Part shown: piece by piece, positions 9,077 to 18,515 of the stretch
Numbering within the stretch: the first letter of the stretch is position 1
Layout: the number at the start of each line of letters is the position of its first letter
DNA from: Bradyrhizobium sp. Ghvi
Lineage (GTDB): Bacteria; Pseudomonadota; Alphaproteobacteria; Rhizobiales; Xanthobacteraceae
Reading direction: 5' to 3'
DNA length: 64,000 bases
Assembly (NCBI RefSeq): GCF_900115265.1
Contig: NZ_FOVU01000002.1
Location: forward strand, 744,001 to 808,000
Program-made: the position numbers and the translations under genes
The notes under the pieces: model-generated
What the model saw: only the letters and a program-made list of their open reading frames with translations
What the model was told of the DNA's origin: nothing
Database searches by the model: none

Positions 9077-9523
9077 CTAGGCGCGCCGCGGCACGATTGC
9101 GATCGGGGTGAAGGTGTAAACCTCCTCGCCATTCTGATTGAACATCGTCCACTTCACCAGCGCGATGCCCTGTGGCTTCGACTTCGACGGCGTGAGGCTC
9201 ATGACCTCGCCGACCAGGTGCAGCCGGTCATTCGGCCGCACCGGGATGGTCCAGCGCAGCCCGTCGACGCCGGCGCCGATCAGCGGATGCGGGCCGAACG
9301 GACGGGTCTGGATCGCGAGGTTCATGGCAATCGCCGCTGTGTGCCAGCCCGAGGCAGCCAGGCCCTTGAACAAGGTTTCCTTGGCAGCCTCGTGGTCCAG
9401 ATGCATCGGCTGCGGGTCGAACTCGGCGGCAAACCGCTTGATGTCGGCCTCGGTGATTTCGATCTCGGGAGATTTGAAACGCATGCCGACGGTGAGATCC
9501 TCGAACCAGGCGACCTGGGCCAT
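9077..9523 (-). CDS. MaoC family dehydratase
   Basis: A 148-residue single hot-dog domain. It shows the MaoC/R-hydratase catalytic region with EITEADIKRFAAEFDPQPMHLD, in which the Asp and His of the D-P-x-P-x-H motif are present. It also has the conserved GWHTAAIAMNL helix segment and the RPNDRLHLVGEV strand. Such proteins hydrate (R)-specific enoyl-CoA thioesters or related acyl groups in the cytoplasm, feeding beta-oxidation, polyester synthesis or other acyl-CoA routes. It is a lone gene between the LuxR regulator and two tiny ORFs of opposite strand, so the pathway cannot be deduced from neighbours. The ATG at 9523 gives the full expected N-terminus. Confidence 0.88.
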   Translation of the reverse strand: MAQVAWFEDLTVGMRFKSPEIEITEADIKRFAAEFDPQPMHLDHEAAKETLFKGLAASGWHTAAIAMNLAIQTRPFGPHPLIGAGVDGLRWTIPVRPNDRLHLVGEVMSLTPSKSKPQGIALVKWTMFNQNGEEVYTFTPIAIVPRRA

Positions 9524-9718
9524 GATTTTGCCTCGAAATGGGACGCACCGCCGGGGCGTCGCGCATGGCTAAAAGGGATGGATTGTCACGAGATTAGCGG
9601 CTTGGCCGCCCGCAGGCCAGCTTCGGTTCCCCACGAAACTCCTTTCCTATCTCGACGAAACACGCGTGAAACAGAGGCCCGGTTAAATGGTTGTCAAAAT
9701 CATACAGGGACGTGCGTC

Positions 9719-9802
9719 ATGCAATTCATCCTCGACCTGATCTATGAATATGCCTGCTGCCAACACCTCGTCGCCCATCCGCTAGGGGAGGATGAGCTAT
9801 GA
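9719..9802 (+). CDS. tiny ORF (27 aa), first of a translationally coupled pair
   Basis: A 27-codon ORF reading MQFILDLIYEYACCQHLVAH and ending in an acidic GEDEL tail. An AGGGACG ribosome-binding site stands 6-7 bases before the ATG. Its stop overlaps the start of the next tiny ORF (ATGA at 9799-9802). No family is recognised. Two adjacent cysteines and a hydrophobic first half are the only notable traits. It may be a leader peptide that controls translation of the second ORF, or a small membrane-associated protein. Confidence 0.45.
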   Translation: MQFILDLIYEYACCQHLVAHPLGEDEL

Positions 9803-9891
9803 TCGAGCTGGTCTCAGCGCTCCTAGCCCTGTGCAGCATTGGCGTCTTCGCGGCGCACGCGCTCGATGCCTATCGTACGACGCACGACTAA
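9799..9891 (+). CDS. tiny single-helix membrane protein (30 aa)
   Basis: A 30-codon ORF with a clear hydrophobic helix (LVSALLALCSIGVFAAHAL) followed by a short charged tail AYRTTHD. Its start overlaps the stop of the upstream tiny ORF (ATGA). An unusually strong AGGGGAGG ribosome-binding site lies 8 bases ahead, inside the upstream ORF. This arrangement is hard to explain by chance and argues for a real translated gene. Function unknown; single-helix peptides of this size often modulate a larger membrane protein. Confidence 0.5.
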   Translation: MIELVSALLALCSIGVFAAHALDAYRTTHD

Positions 9892-9906
9892 CCAGCGCCC
9901 GCGACC

Positions 9907-10329
9907 CTAGAACGGCCGCCGGTAAAAGTGCTCCGAATGGGTGGCCGGCGGAAACCGGTTCGCGAGTGCCAGCGCCCCTTTCTCGTCCGTCTCGAGCGCG
10001 ATCTTCTGCGCCAGCATGACGTCACCCGGCACGAGGAAGCCTGACGGGACGAAGCACCACCCCATCGTTGCGATCCCGGCCTCATCGATTTCGTGGACAT
10101 TTGCGGCAGTGCCGTAGTGAATGCGATAGCGCTTGCCGCTGTCGCAACCGATGACGTCAAAATGCCGATGCTGCTCGAATTGAGCGCGCTGCTCTGCCGA
10201 TAGCCAATCAGACAATAGCCGGCGCCCGCGCGCCTCGGGCGTGTTCTCGCCGAAGAAGCGCCGGTAGAGCTCGCGGAGCGCGTGCAGACGCGCTCGCGCG
10301 GGCGCGCGAAACCTGAAGACCGCGATCAT
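9907..10329 (-). CDS. conserved-looking hypothetical protein
   Basis: I do not recognise a family. The 140-residue product starts with a basic stretch (MIAVFRFRAPARARLHALRE), has a helix FFGENTPEARGRRLLSDWLSAEQRAQF, and then a compact segment rich in strands. That segment contains two cysteines (IGCDSGKRYRIHYG and MGWCFVPSGFLVPGDVMLAQK) and ends with HSEHFYRRPF. No signal peptide or membrane helix is seen. It lies 12 bases after a 73-residue protein on the same strand, so both are probably one operon and may act together. Confidence 0.65.
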   Translation of the reverse strand: MIAVFRFRAPARARLHALRELYRRFFGENTPEARGRRLLSDWLSAEQRAQFEQHRHFDVIGCDSGKRYRIHYGTAANVHEIDEAGIATMGWCFVPSGFLVPGDVMLAQKIALETDEKGALALANRFPPATHSEHFYRRPF

Positions 10330-10341
10330 CGGCCGTTCAGA

Positions 10342-10563
10342 TCAACCGCCGACCAGGCGGGGATAGAACACCGTTTCCTGCGCGGTCGGGTCGAACGATT
10401 TGATTCGCGTGACTTCGCCGGGTCCGGTCCGGTACGCGGCGGTGAAGCCCGCGCCGGTCAATTCCCGAAAGCGCTGTTCGGCCTGCGCCAGCGCTTCGGC
10501 ATTCTCGGGATCAAACTCGTGGCGTGTATCGCCGGTTTGGTCCATCACGATCTGGGTAGCCAT
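10342..10563 (-). CDS. small conserved-looking hypothetical protein
   Basis: A 73-residue soluble protein beginning MATQIVMDQTGDTRHEFDP, continuing with an alanine/glutamate-rich helix (AEALAQAEQRFRELTGAGF) and two strands, and ending FDPTAQETVFYPRLVGG. The ATG at 10563 is preferred over one five codons upstream because a GGAG site lies 7 bases before it. Strand-helix-strand order and the two glycines at the end recall small beta-grasp proteins, but I cannot support that assignment. It is followed after 12 bases by the 140-residue hypothetical gene, most likely in one operon. Confidence 0.6.
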   Translation of the reverse strand: MATQIVMDQTGDTRHEFDPENAEALAQAEQRFRELTGAGFTAAYRTGPGEVTRIKSFDPTAQETVFYPRLVGG

Positions 10564-10674
10564 GTTGAGTCTCCTCATGCCCAGCCCTGAACTCGATCAA
10601 AGCAAACGTCGTGCCGTCAGTTCCCGAAAGCAACAACTTTCTCGGTACGCGCGGTCACGCCTTGCGGAGCGCCC

Positions 10675-11493
10675 TCAGCGCGCCGCCGCCGACCCACCGC
10701 CCCCGTCGATCTGCCGACCCATCAGGGCGATGGCCTTCTGATAGACGCCTGCCGCATTCCAAGCCCGGATGGCGGCGAAATTCGGCTCACCCGGCTGGTA
10801 ACCGGCTCCCGCACGCCAGCCATTGGCTTTCAGGAAGTTCGCCGTGGAGCTCAGCGCGTTGGCGGCGACATCGAGATTGCCGGTGCCGTAGGCCAGGATG
10901 TTCTTGGGCATGAACTGGGTCTGACCGACCTCGCCATGCATGGAGCCGCGGGTTGCCCCCGACAGCGCGCCGCGGTCGACCAGCTTCAGCGCGGCATAGA
11001 GCTGCTCGGTGAAGAATTCGGGACGGCGGCAGTCATAGGCCAGCGTCGCGATCGACGAGAGCATGTTCTGGTTGCCACGCTGGCTGCCGAAACCGGTCTC
11101 CATGCCCCAGATTGCGATCAATGGCCCCGGCGGCACGCCGTAGCGCTGCTCGATCGAGGCGAACATCGCCGCCTGAGACTGCTTCAGCGACCGGCCGCGC
11201 GCCACGATGGTAGTGGCGCCGCGCTTGGCCAGGAACTGCTCGAGAGAGAGCGAAAAACTGTGCTGGCTGCGATCAGCATTGATGGTGGCACTGGCGTAAC
11301 TGGTCTGCATCAGCGCCGAGATCGCGGTCTGACCGATGCCCTTGCCCTGCGCCTCCGCGCTGAACTCGCGTTTCCAGGTTTCAAAGCCGCCGGGCCCGTT
11401 GCCGCATTGCGCGGCATGGGCGGCGGGCATCAGGGACAACAGGAGCGCGGCCGCGCCGATCATCGCTGTCGCAACGGTCTTGCCCTCAGACAT
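10675..11493 (-). CDS. lytic murein transglycosylase (MltB/SLT_2 type)
   Basis: A 272-residue exported enzyme expected to cleave the peptidoglycan MurNAc-GlcNAc bond with formation of 1,6-anhydromuramyl ends. It has an N-terminal signal peptide (hydrophobic core AMIGAAALLLSLMPAAHA). The SLT_2 domain shows the catalytic glutamate in IWGMETGFG and the GEVGQTQFMPKNILAYG motif of MltB relatives. The peptidoglycan-binding C-terminal domain found in some relatives is absent. The ATG at 11493 is chosen over one seven codons upstream because a GAAGGG site lies 8 bases before it. A helix of the family, NFLKANGW, is also present. It acts in the periplasm in wall turnover. It is a single gene, with a 111-base gap to the next. 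Confidence 0.9.
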   Translation of the reverse strand: MSEGKTVATAMIGAAALLLSLMPAAHAAQCGNGPGGFETWKREFSAEAQGKGIGQTAISALMQTSYASATINADRSQHSFSLSLEQFLAKRGATTIVARGRSLKQSQAAMFASIEQRYGVPPGPLIAIWGMETGFGSQRGNQNMLSSIATLAYDCRRPEFFTEQLYAALKLVDRGALSGATRGSMHGEVGQTQFMPKNILAYGTGNLDVAANALSSTANFLKANGWRAGAGYQPGEPNFAAIRAWNAAGVYQKAIALMGRQIDGGGGSAAAR

Positions 11494-11611
11494 TCTGCGT
11501 TCCCTTCTCTTCATCGCGCGACCGGCGCGCGCCGCCATGATCCTACGTCAGCCCCGCGCACTCAAGCCAGTGCAATCAATGCAAGCAATGCGCTTGACAT
11601 CAATCGAAGGC

Positions 11612-12427
11612 TTACCGCCCGCCGTCGGTCCCGAGCAGGAAATCCACCATGATGCCCTGGTGCTGCCGGTACATGTCGGTGCCGGTTGCGGTGACGCAAC
11701 CGAGCTTGCGGGCTTCTGCGATGAAAGGCGGAATTTCAGGCTTGGTGATGACGCAGCCGCAATAGGCCGCCGGCGCCAGCCGCGTGACGTCGACCGGCAG
11801 CGGATCGCCGTCCACCATCCCCGCGGGTGTGGCATTGGCGATAAAGTCGAAGCCCGCGGGGTCGATCGTGCCGGCCCGCACAGGCACCTTGCCGAGACCA
11901 TTGAGGCGGTCAATCAGCGCGGCGCGGCGCTCGGACGCACTGTCGTGAATCGCCAGCTCGCTCACACCAGCCTCGACAAGGGCAAGCGCGATCGCCGAGC
12001 CTGCCCCACCGGCGCCAACGAGAAGCGCCCGCCTGCCGCGTGGGTCGATCCCCTTCGCCCGCGCCGCGCCCACGAAGCCGAGACCATCGACCATGTCGCC
12101 ATGCCACGATCCGTCAGCGCGTCGGCGCATCAAGTTGGCGGTGCGCAGGAAGTGCGCGCGATTTGTCGCGCTGGCACAGGCCTGGTAGCAGGCGAATTTG
12201 TGCGGGATGGTCACGACTATCCCGTCGAGGTTCTTCAGCCGCGCCGCCACAGAAAGGAAATTAGGCAGATCGGCGGTCGCAACCTGAACCGGCACGAGGA
12301 TGCCGTCATGGCCGCGTGCCGCGAACTCTGCGGAAACACCAGCGGGCGAACGCACTTGTGCGATGGGATCGCCGACGATGGCGTAGAGCCGTGTCGCACC
12401 GGTAGGTGCCGGAATCATATCGCTCAT
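11612..12427 (-). CDS. shikimate dehydrogenase-like NAD(P)-dependent oxidoreductase
   Basis: A 271-residue cytoplasmic protein of the shikimate/quinate dehydrogenase family. The substrate domain carries SPAGVSAEF, the catalytic lysine in GIVVTIPHK, and an aspartate in DMVDGLGF that replaces the usual NTDG block. The nucleotide domain shows GAGGAGSAIALAL, and ATPAGM follows. The altered substrate block suggests a paralogue rather than the housekeeping AroE, perhaps acting on quinate or another cyclic hydroxy acid. Its ATG overlaps the stop of the upstream monooxygenase gene (ATGA), so the two are co-translated. It probably belongs to the same catabolic unit. An aroE name is not given because the housekeeping role is doubtful. 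Confidence 0.8.
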   Translation of the reverse strand: MSDMIPAPTGATRLYAIVGDPIAQVRSPAGVSAEFAARGHDGILVPVQVATADLPNFLSVAARLKNLDGIVVTIPHKFACYQACASATNRAHFLRTANLMRRRADGSWHGDMVDGLGFVGAARAKGIDPRGRRALLVGAGGAGSAIALALVEAGVSELAIHDSASERRAALIDRLNGLGKVPVRAGTIDPAGFDFIANATPAGMVDGDPLPVDVTRLAPAAYCGCVITKPEIPPFIAEARKLGCVTATGTDMYRQHQGIMVDFLLGTDGGR

Positions 12428-14284
12428 GCCGAAACCGGGGAACAGACTGCCTTCACCTCGGGCCCATAGGTCAATTCCAAACCATCCAGTCCGCCTTCCT
12501 TCCGCCATGTGGCGAGCAATCGCAAGAACGCCATTGGTCCGCGCCAATACTGGCTATTGCGCGCGGCGATCGGATCGAAAACGCCCTCATTGTTGTAGTA
12601 ACCAGGCGTGCATTCTGCGAGATAGGTTTGGCGACCGACCGCGGCCTTGACGACCTCGTCGACCCAGGCGTTCTCGGCAGCGAGCGTCGGCTCCAATGTC
12701 CTGGCGCCGCGCTTGCGCGCCTCCGCGATCACATAGGCGATGTGCTGCGACTGCTCGTCGATGATGTGTGGGAAGTTGGCGCTCTGGCCCGCCTGCAGCC
12801 GTCACGATCAAGAAACAGTTCGGAAAGCCGCGGCTGTAGAAGCCGTGCATCGTCTTGACGCCATCGCGCCAGCGGTCGGACAGGCTGATGCCGTCACGGC
12901 CATAGACCTCAAACCCCATGCGACGCGCATAGTCGGTTCCGACCTCGAAGCCGCTGGCATAGATCAGGCAGTCGAGCTCGTAGGCTTTGCCGTCGACGAT
13001 GACCGCATTCTCCGTGATGCGCTCGACGCCCCTGCCCCTGGTGTCGACGAGATGCACGTTGGGCCGATTGAACGTGTCGAGATATTCGTCGTGGAAGCAT
13101 GGCCGCTTGCAGAACGCCTTGTACCAGGGCTTCAGTGCCGCGGCTGTCGCTTCATGCTTGACCACGGCGTCGACCCGGGCGCGGATCTCCTCCATCTTGC
13201 GATAGTCGGCTTGCTCGATCACCTTCAGTGCCTCGTCCATCGACGTCACCGGCTGGGGCTGACGGCGCGGCGCCAATAGGATTTCGCCCAGCAGGCCGGT
13301 CCAGCCATCCTGCACCAGATCCTGCTCGAACGGCTCGCCCGAAATCACCGCGGTGAAATTGTCCATCCGCTCGCGTTGCCAACCGGGCTTTAGGCTTTCC
13401 GCCCAGGCATAGTCCGTCGGCCGGTCGTCGCGCACGCCGATCGCCGACGGGGTACGCTGAAACACGTAGAGCTCTTTCGCTGACCGGCCGAGGTGCGGCA
13501 CGCATTGCACGGCGGTGGCGCCCGTGCCGATGATACCGACGCGCTTGTCGGCAAGGCCATCAAGACCGCCCTCGGCACTGCCGCCGGTGTAGGCGTAGTC
13601 CCAGCGGCTGGTATGGAAGCTGTAACCCTTGAACGTCTCGATGCCGGGAATGCCCGGCAGCTTCGGCCGGCTGAGCGGTCCTCCAGCGAGGATCACGAAG
13701 CGCGCGCGGATGCGATCTCCCCGATCGGTTTCGACCAGCCAGCGGCCCTCCTGCTCCTGCCAGGTCATGCGCGAGATGACGGTCTGAAACATCGCGCGTT
13801 CGTACAGGCCGAAATGACGGCCGATCCGGCGCGAGTGCTCGTAGATCTCCGGCGCTCGGGCATATTTGCGCACCGGCATGTAGCCGGTCTCTTCCAGCAG
13901 CGGCAAATAGATGTAGCTCTCGGTATCGCAGGCAGCGCCCGGATAGCGATTCCAATACCAGGTGCCGCCGAAATCGGCGGCCTTTTCCACGATGCGAAAC
14001 TCGGTGATGCCGGCCGCGCGCAGACGCGCGCCGCACAGCAGGCCGCCGAAACCGCCGCCGACGATGACGACCTCGGTCTCTTCACTGACGGCCGCACGTG
14101 CAAATCCGGCATCGGCCCAGGGATCGTCGAGATAGCGGGCAAAGCCGCCTGACACCTCGACATACTGCGCCTTGCCTTCCGCGCGTAACCGCAGGTCGCG
14201 CTCTTCGCGATAGCGCGCACGCAAGGTGTCGATATCGATGCTACGCGCGCCGGCTGCACCGGTCTTGTGTCTTTCCGCTGACAT
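12424..14284 (-). pseudogene. flavin-containing (Baeyer-Villiger-type) monooxygenase with frameshift
   Basis: The frame starting at 14284 (MSAERHKTG, with GGAGGA 5 bases upstream) carries the FAD motif [10 protein letters not shown] and the [15 protein letters not shown] block. It also has the Baeyer-Villiger fingerprint [12 protein letters not shown] and the second Rossmann motif [12 protein letters not shown]. At about 12795, after NCFLIVTAA, the frame is lost. The correct continuation ([12 protein letters not shown], then [11 protein letters not shown] to the stop at 12424) is in another frame. One extra base or two missing bases explain it. Without correction the last 120 or so residues are wrong. 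Such enzymes use NADPH and oxygen to insert oxygen next to a ketone. The gene overlaps the shikimate dehydrogenase-like gene and is divergent from an acyl-CoA ligase. Confidence 0.85.
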
Positions 14285-14472
14285 CGGTCTCCTCCACGAC
14301 CTCCCGCAGTTTCTTCGGCGGCCTGCGCCAGTTAGCCCTGAAAAAGCGGCGCACGCAATCGTGTCGGCTTCTTTTTGCGTGGACGTCGCGCGGCGTTCCG
14401 CTACCTTGCACGCAAGCACGAATACGACATGCAACGACATGATTTAAGGGCGAACAGCTTTCGGAGGGGACG

Positions 14473-16098
14473 ATGCAGGGATTGATGATGGATGTGCCGC
14501 TCTTGATCAGCGGCTTGATCCAGTATGCGGCCGATTATCACGGCGAAGCGGAGATCGTCGCACGTGAGATCGAAGGCGACATTCATCGCACCACCTATGC
14601 CGAGGCGCATCGGCGCATCAAGCGCATGGCGCTGGCGCTCAAGCGGCTCGGCATGACCGAAGGGGACCGCGTCGGCACGCTGGCCTGGAATACGCATCGC
14701 CATTTCGAGATGTTCTATGCAGCGCCGGGCATGGGCTATGTGCTGCACACCGTCAATCCGCGGCTATTCCCCGAACAACTCGTCTACATCATCAACCACG
14801 CCGAAGACCGCATCCTCTTCGTCGACCGTGCCACGCTGCCGATCGTCGAAGCGATCGCGCCGCAGCTGACGACGGTCGAGGCGTATGTGATCATGTCATC
14901 GCGCGAACGCATGCCAGAAACGAAGCTTGCCAACGCGCTTTGCTACGAGGAGCTCCTGGAGAAGGAAAGCGACGCCGGTTTCGCCTGGCCAGAGTTCGAC
15001 GAAAGATCAGCCTCGACCATCTGCTACACCTCGGGCACGACCGGCAACCCGAAGGGCGTGATCTACTCGCACCGCGCCGCAATCCTCCAAACCATGGTAT
15101 CCTGCAGCGCCGACTTCATTCCCGGGCATCTCGAGGGGGTGCGTGAGGTGATGATGCCGATGGCACCGCTGTTTCACGGCAATGGCTGGAACATGCCGTT
15201 TACCGCGCCCTATACCGGCTCCAAGCTGGTGCTGCCCGGCCGCAATTACGAACCGGACAAGCTCTACGAACTGCTGGAGGGCGAGAAGGTGACGGTGTCA
15301 GCCGGCGTACCGAGCTTCTGGTTGATCCTGCTCGACTGGCTCGGCCGCACGGGCAACAAATTTTCAAAACTGCGTGCAACGCTCTCGTCAGGTTCGGCAC
15401 CGCCGCGCGCGATGATCGAGAGGCTCAAGCGCGACTATGGCGTCGATTACATTCAGGCCTGGGGCATGACGGAAGCGCTGGTCTGCTCGATGCCGGGATT
15501 GCGGCCGGGTTCGGAGCATCTCAGCGAAACCGAGATCTTCAACCGGCGCCAGGTCTCGGGCCGCGCCTGCTTCGGCACGACCTTGCGCATCGTCGACGAT
15601 GGCGACAACGAGCTATCACGCGACGGCAAGACCGTCGGTCACTTGCGGGCCCGCGGCCCCTGGGTCTCCTCCGGCTACATGAAGCTGGAGGAAGGCCTCG
15701 ATCGCAACGGTTGGCTGATTACCGGCGACATGGCCGTGATCGACCAGCACGGCCACGTCACGCTCACCGACCGCTCCAAGGACGTGATCAAGTCGGGCGG
15801 CGAATGGATCTCCTCGATCCAGCTTGAAGACATCGCGCTGTCCCATCCCGACGTGCTGCAGGCCGCCGTGGTCGCGATCGCGCACGAAAAGTGGCAGGAA
15901 CGCCCTCTCCTTCTCGTTGTTCGCAAGAAAGGCGCGACTGTCGACGGCAAGGCCCTGCTCGACCATATGCGCCCGAAGATCGCGAGCTGGTGGATGCCGG
16001 ATGCGGTCGAATTCCTCGACGAATTCCCGATGACCGGCACCGGCAAGGTGCTCAAATCGGCCCTACGCGAGCAGTTCAGGGAATATCGCGCCGGATAG
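14473..16098 (+). CDS. long-chain fatty-acid--CoA ligase-like AMP-forming enzyme
   Basis: A 541-residue ANL-superfamily ligase expected to activate a carboxylic acid as acyl-adenylate and then thioester. The P-loop YTSGTTGNPKGV is near residue 185. The motif QAWGMTEALV (A5), the GWLITGDMA segment (A7) and DRSKDVIKSGGEWIS (A8 hinge) are all present. The C-terminal catalytic lysine in MTGTGKVLKS is intact. Length fits medium/long-chain acyl-CoA ligases such as the AlkK/FadD3 type. It is divergent from the monooxygenase gene, with 188 bases between the starts, which suggests both act on one substrate family, for example ketone oxidation followed by acid activation. That link is inference. Confidence 0.9.
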   Translation: MQGLMMDVPLLISGLIQYAADYHGEAEIVAREIEGDIHRTTYAEAHRRIKRMALALKRLGMTEGDRVGTLAWNTHRHFEMFYAAPGMGYVLHTVNPRLFPEQLVYIINHAEDRILFVDRATLPIVEAIAPQLTTVEAYVIMSSRERMPETKLANALCYEELLEKESDAGFAWPEFDERSASTICYTSGTTGNPKGVIYSHRAAILQTMVSCSADFIPGHLEGVREVMMPMAPLFHGNGWNMPFTAPYTGSKLVLPGRNYEPDKLYELLEGEKVTVSAGVPSFWLILLDWLGRTGNKFSKLRATLSSGSAPPRAMIERLKRDYGVDYIQAWGMTEALVCSMPGLRPGSEHLSETEIFNRRQVSGRACFGTTLRIVDDGDNELSRDGKTVGHLRARGPWVSSGYMKLEEGLDRNGWLITGDMAVIDQHGHVTLTDRSKDVIKSGGEWISSIQLEDIALSHPDVLQAAVVAIAHEKWQERPLLLVVRKKGATVDGKALLDHMRPKIASWWMPDAVEFLDEFPMTGTGKVLKSALREQFREYRAG

Positions 16099-16190
16099 GT
16101 TGCCCCCTCTCATTGCGCGATGATCTTCATCTTTTGGTAGATTCGTCGGCGATATATCCGAGACATCGCTAACCCCTGACCGAGGACATC

Positions 16191-17300
<1,110 letters not shown>

Positions 17301-17378
17301 ACTAGCCGATCGATCAAGGAGGGTTGAGACGCTCTACCCGATGTCGCCCAAAGTCGTCGATCTCAGCTGGCCTCCGGC

Positions 17379-18287
17379 TCATTTCACGAGATACACGTCC
17401 GGATCAGCGCTCGAGCTCGGGTTCTTGAACGCGCTGCGCAAAGCGGCGGACATTGGAACATTGTAGTTGAGGCCGTTCGGCGGCGTCGGCGATTCCAGCC
17501 ATTTCCTGTAGAGCACCTCGATCTCCGGGCTTGCATAGAGTTCGGCCGTGGCGCGATCGGCCAGCGCCTTGAACGGCGCGTCGTCCCGGCGCAGCATGAT
17601 CCCGTACGGTTCAGGCCTGGAGAAAGTCTCCTCGCTGATCATGAACTGGGCCGGCTCTTTGGAGCGCGCGATGGCAACCGCGAGCTGCACGTCATCGAGC
17701 GCATAGGCCTGCGCGCGGTCGGTCTCCAGCAACAGGAACGCTTCGGCCTGATCCACGGCCGGCATGATCTTGATGCCGAGGTTGCGGTCGGAATTGACCT
17801 TGGCGAGCTGGTTCAGGTTAACCGAGCCTCCTACCGCCGTGACCGTTTTACCCTTGAGGTCGTCGATGGTGTTGATCTTGGCGGCCTTTTTCGCGGCAAA
17901 TCGCGTCGCGCTGAGGAAGTGCGTGTTGGTGAAGGCGACCTGCTTCTGGCGATCGGCGTTGTTGGTGGTCGCCGAGCAGTGCAGATCGAGCGTACCATTC
18001 ACCATCAATGGGATGCGGTTCGACGAGGTGACGGCGACATAATCGACGGCGATGTCGGGCATGGCGAGCTGCTTCTTCACGGCATCGACGATCTTCAAAC
18101 AGATATCCATGGCAAAGCCGACCGGCTTCTGGTTGCCGTCGAGATAGCTGAAGGGTACGGAGGCTTCCTGATAGCCCAGCGTGATCTTCTTGGTCTCCTT
18201 GACCTTCTGGAGCGTCCCCGTGAGATCTTCGGCTGAAGCAGCACCTGCAAGACATGTGAAGGCCAGAAGAACGGCGGGTAGACGCAT
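17379..18287 (-). CDS. ABC transporter substrate-binding protein, polar amino acid type
   Basis: A 302-residue periplasmic solute-binding protein of family 3. A signal peptide (MRLPAVLLAFTCLAGAASAE) precedes the bilobal domain. That domain has the family start KKITLGYQEASVPFSYLDGNQKPVGFAMDI (shown only as landmarks) and the ligand-contacting NRIPLMVNGTLDLHCSATTNN stretch. The ATG at 18287 has an AGGAG site 7 bases upstream. No permease or ATPase gene is adjacent, so it is an orphan binding protein whose membrane partners lie elsewhere. It is divergent from two cytosine-deaminase-like amidohydrolases, with 228 bases between. A nitrogen compound as shared substrate is conceivable but not shown. 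Confidence 0.87.
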   Translation of the reverse strand: MRLPAVLLAFTCLAGAASAEDLTGTLQKVKETKKITLGYQEASVPFSYLDGNQKPVGFAMDICLKIVDAVKKQLAMPDIAVDYVAVTSSNRIPLMVNGTLDLHCSATTNNADRQKQVAFTNTHFLSATRFAAKKAAKINTIDDLKGKTVTAVGGSVNLNQLAKVNSDRNLGIKIMPAVDQAEAFLLLETDRAQAYALDDVQLAVAIARSKEPAQFMISEETFSRPEPYGIMLRRDDAPFKALADRATAELYASPEIEVLYRKWLESPTPPNGLNYNVPMSAALRSAFKNPSSSADPDVYLVK

Positions 18288-18515
18288 CGGGGGCTCCTGA
18301 AAGCGGCTGCGCCTCCATGTCGGGCGCAATCGAGATTTTGATAGCCCAGGTGCGAGCCAATCACCAGATCAGCCCGCGTCTATCAGCTATCCCCGCCTTC
18401 GATGGGTGCGAGGAGATCCGGGAGAACGCATATATTTTGATCATATCCCGCGCTACATTGCTGCACGCCTGCCATCTCCCCGATTGCTATACGTTCTTGA
18501 TCAAGATTCCCTGCC

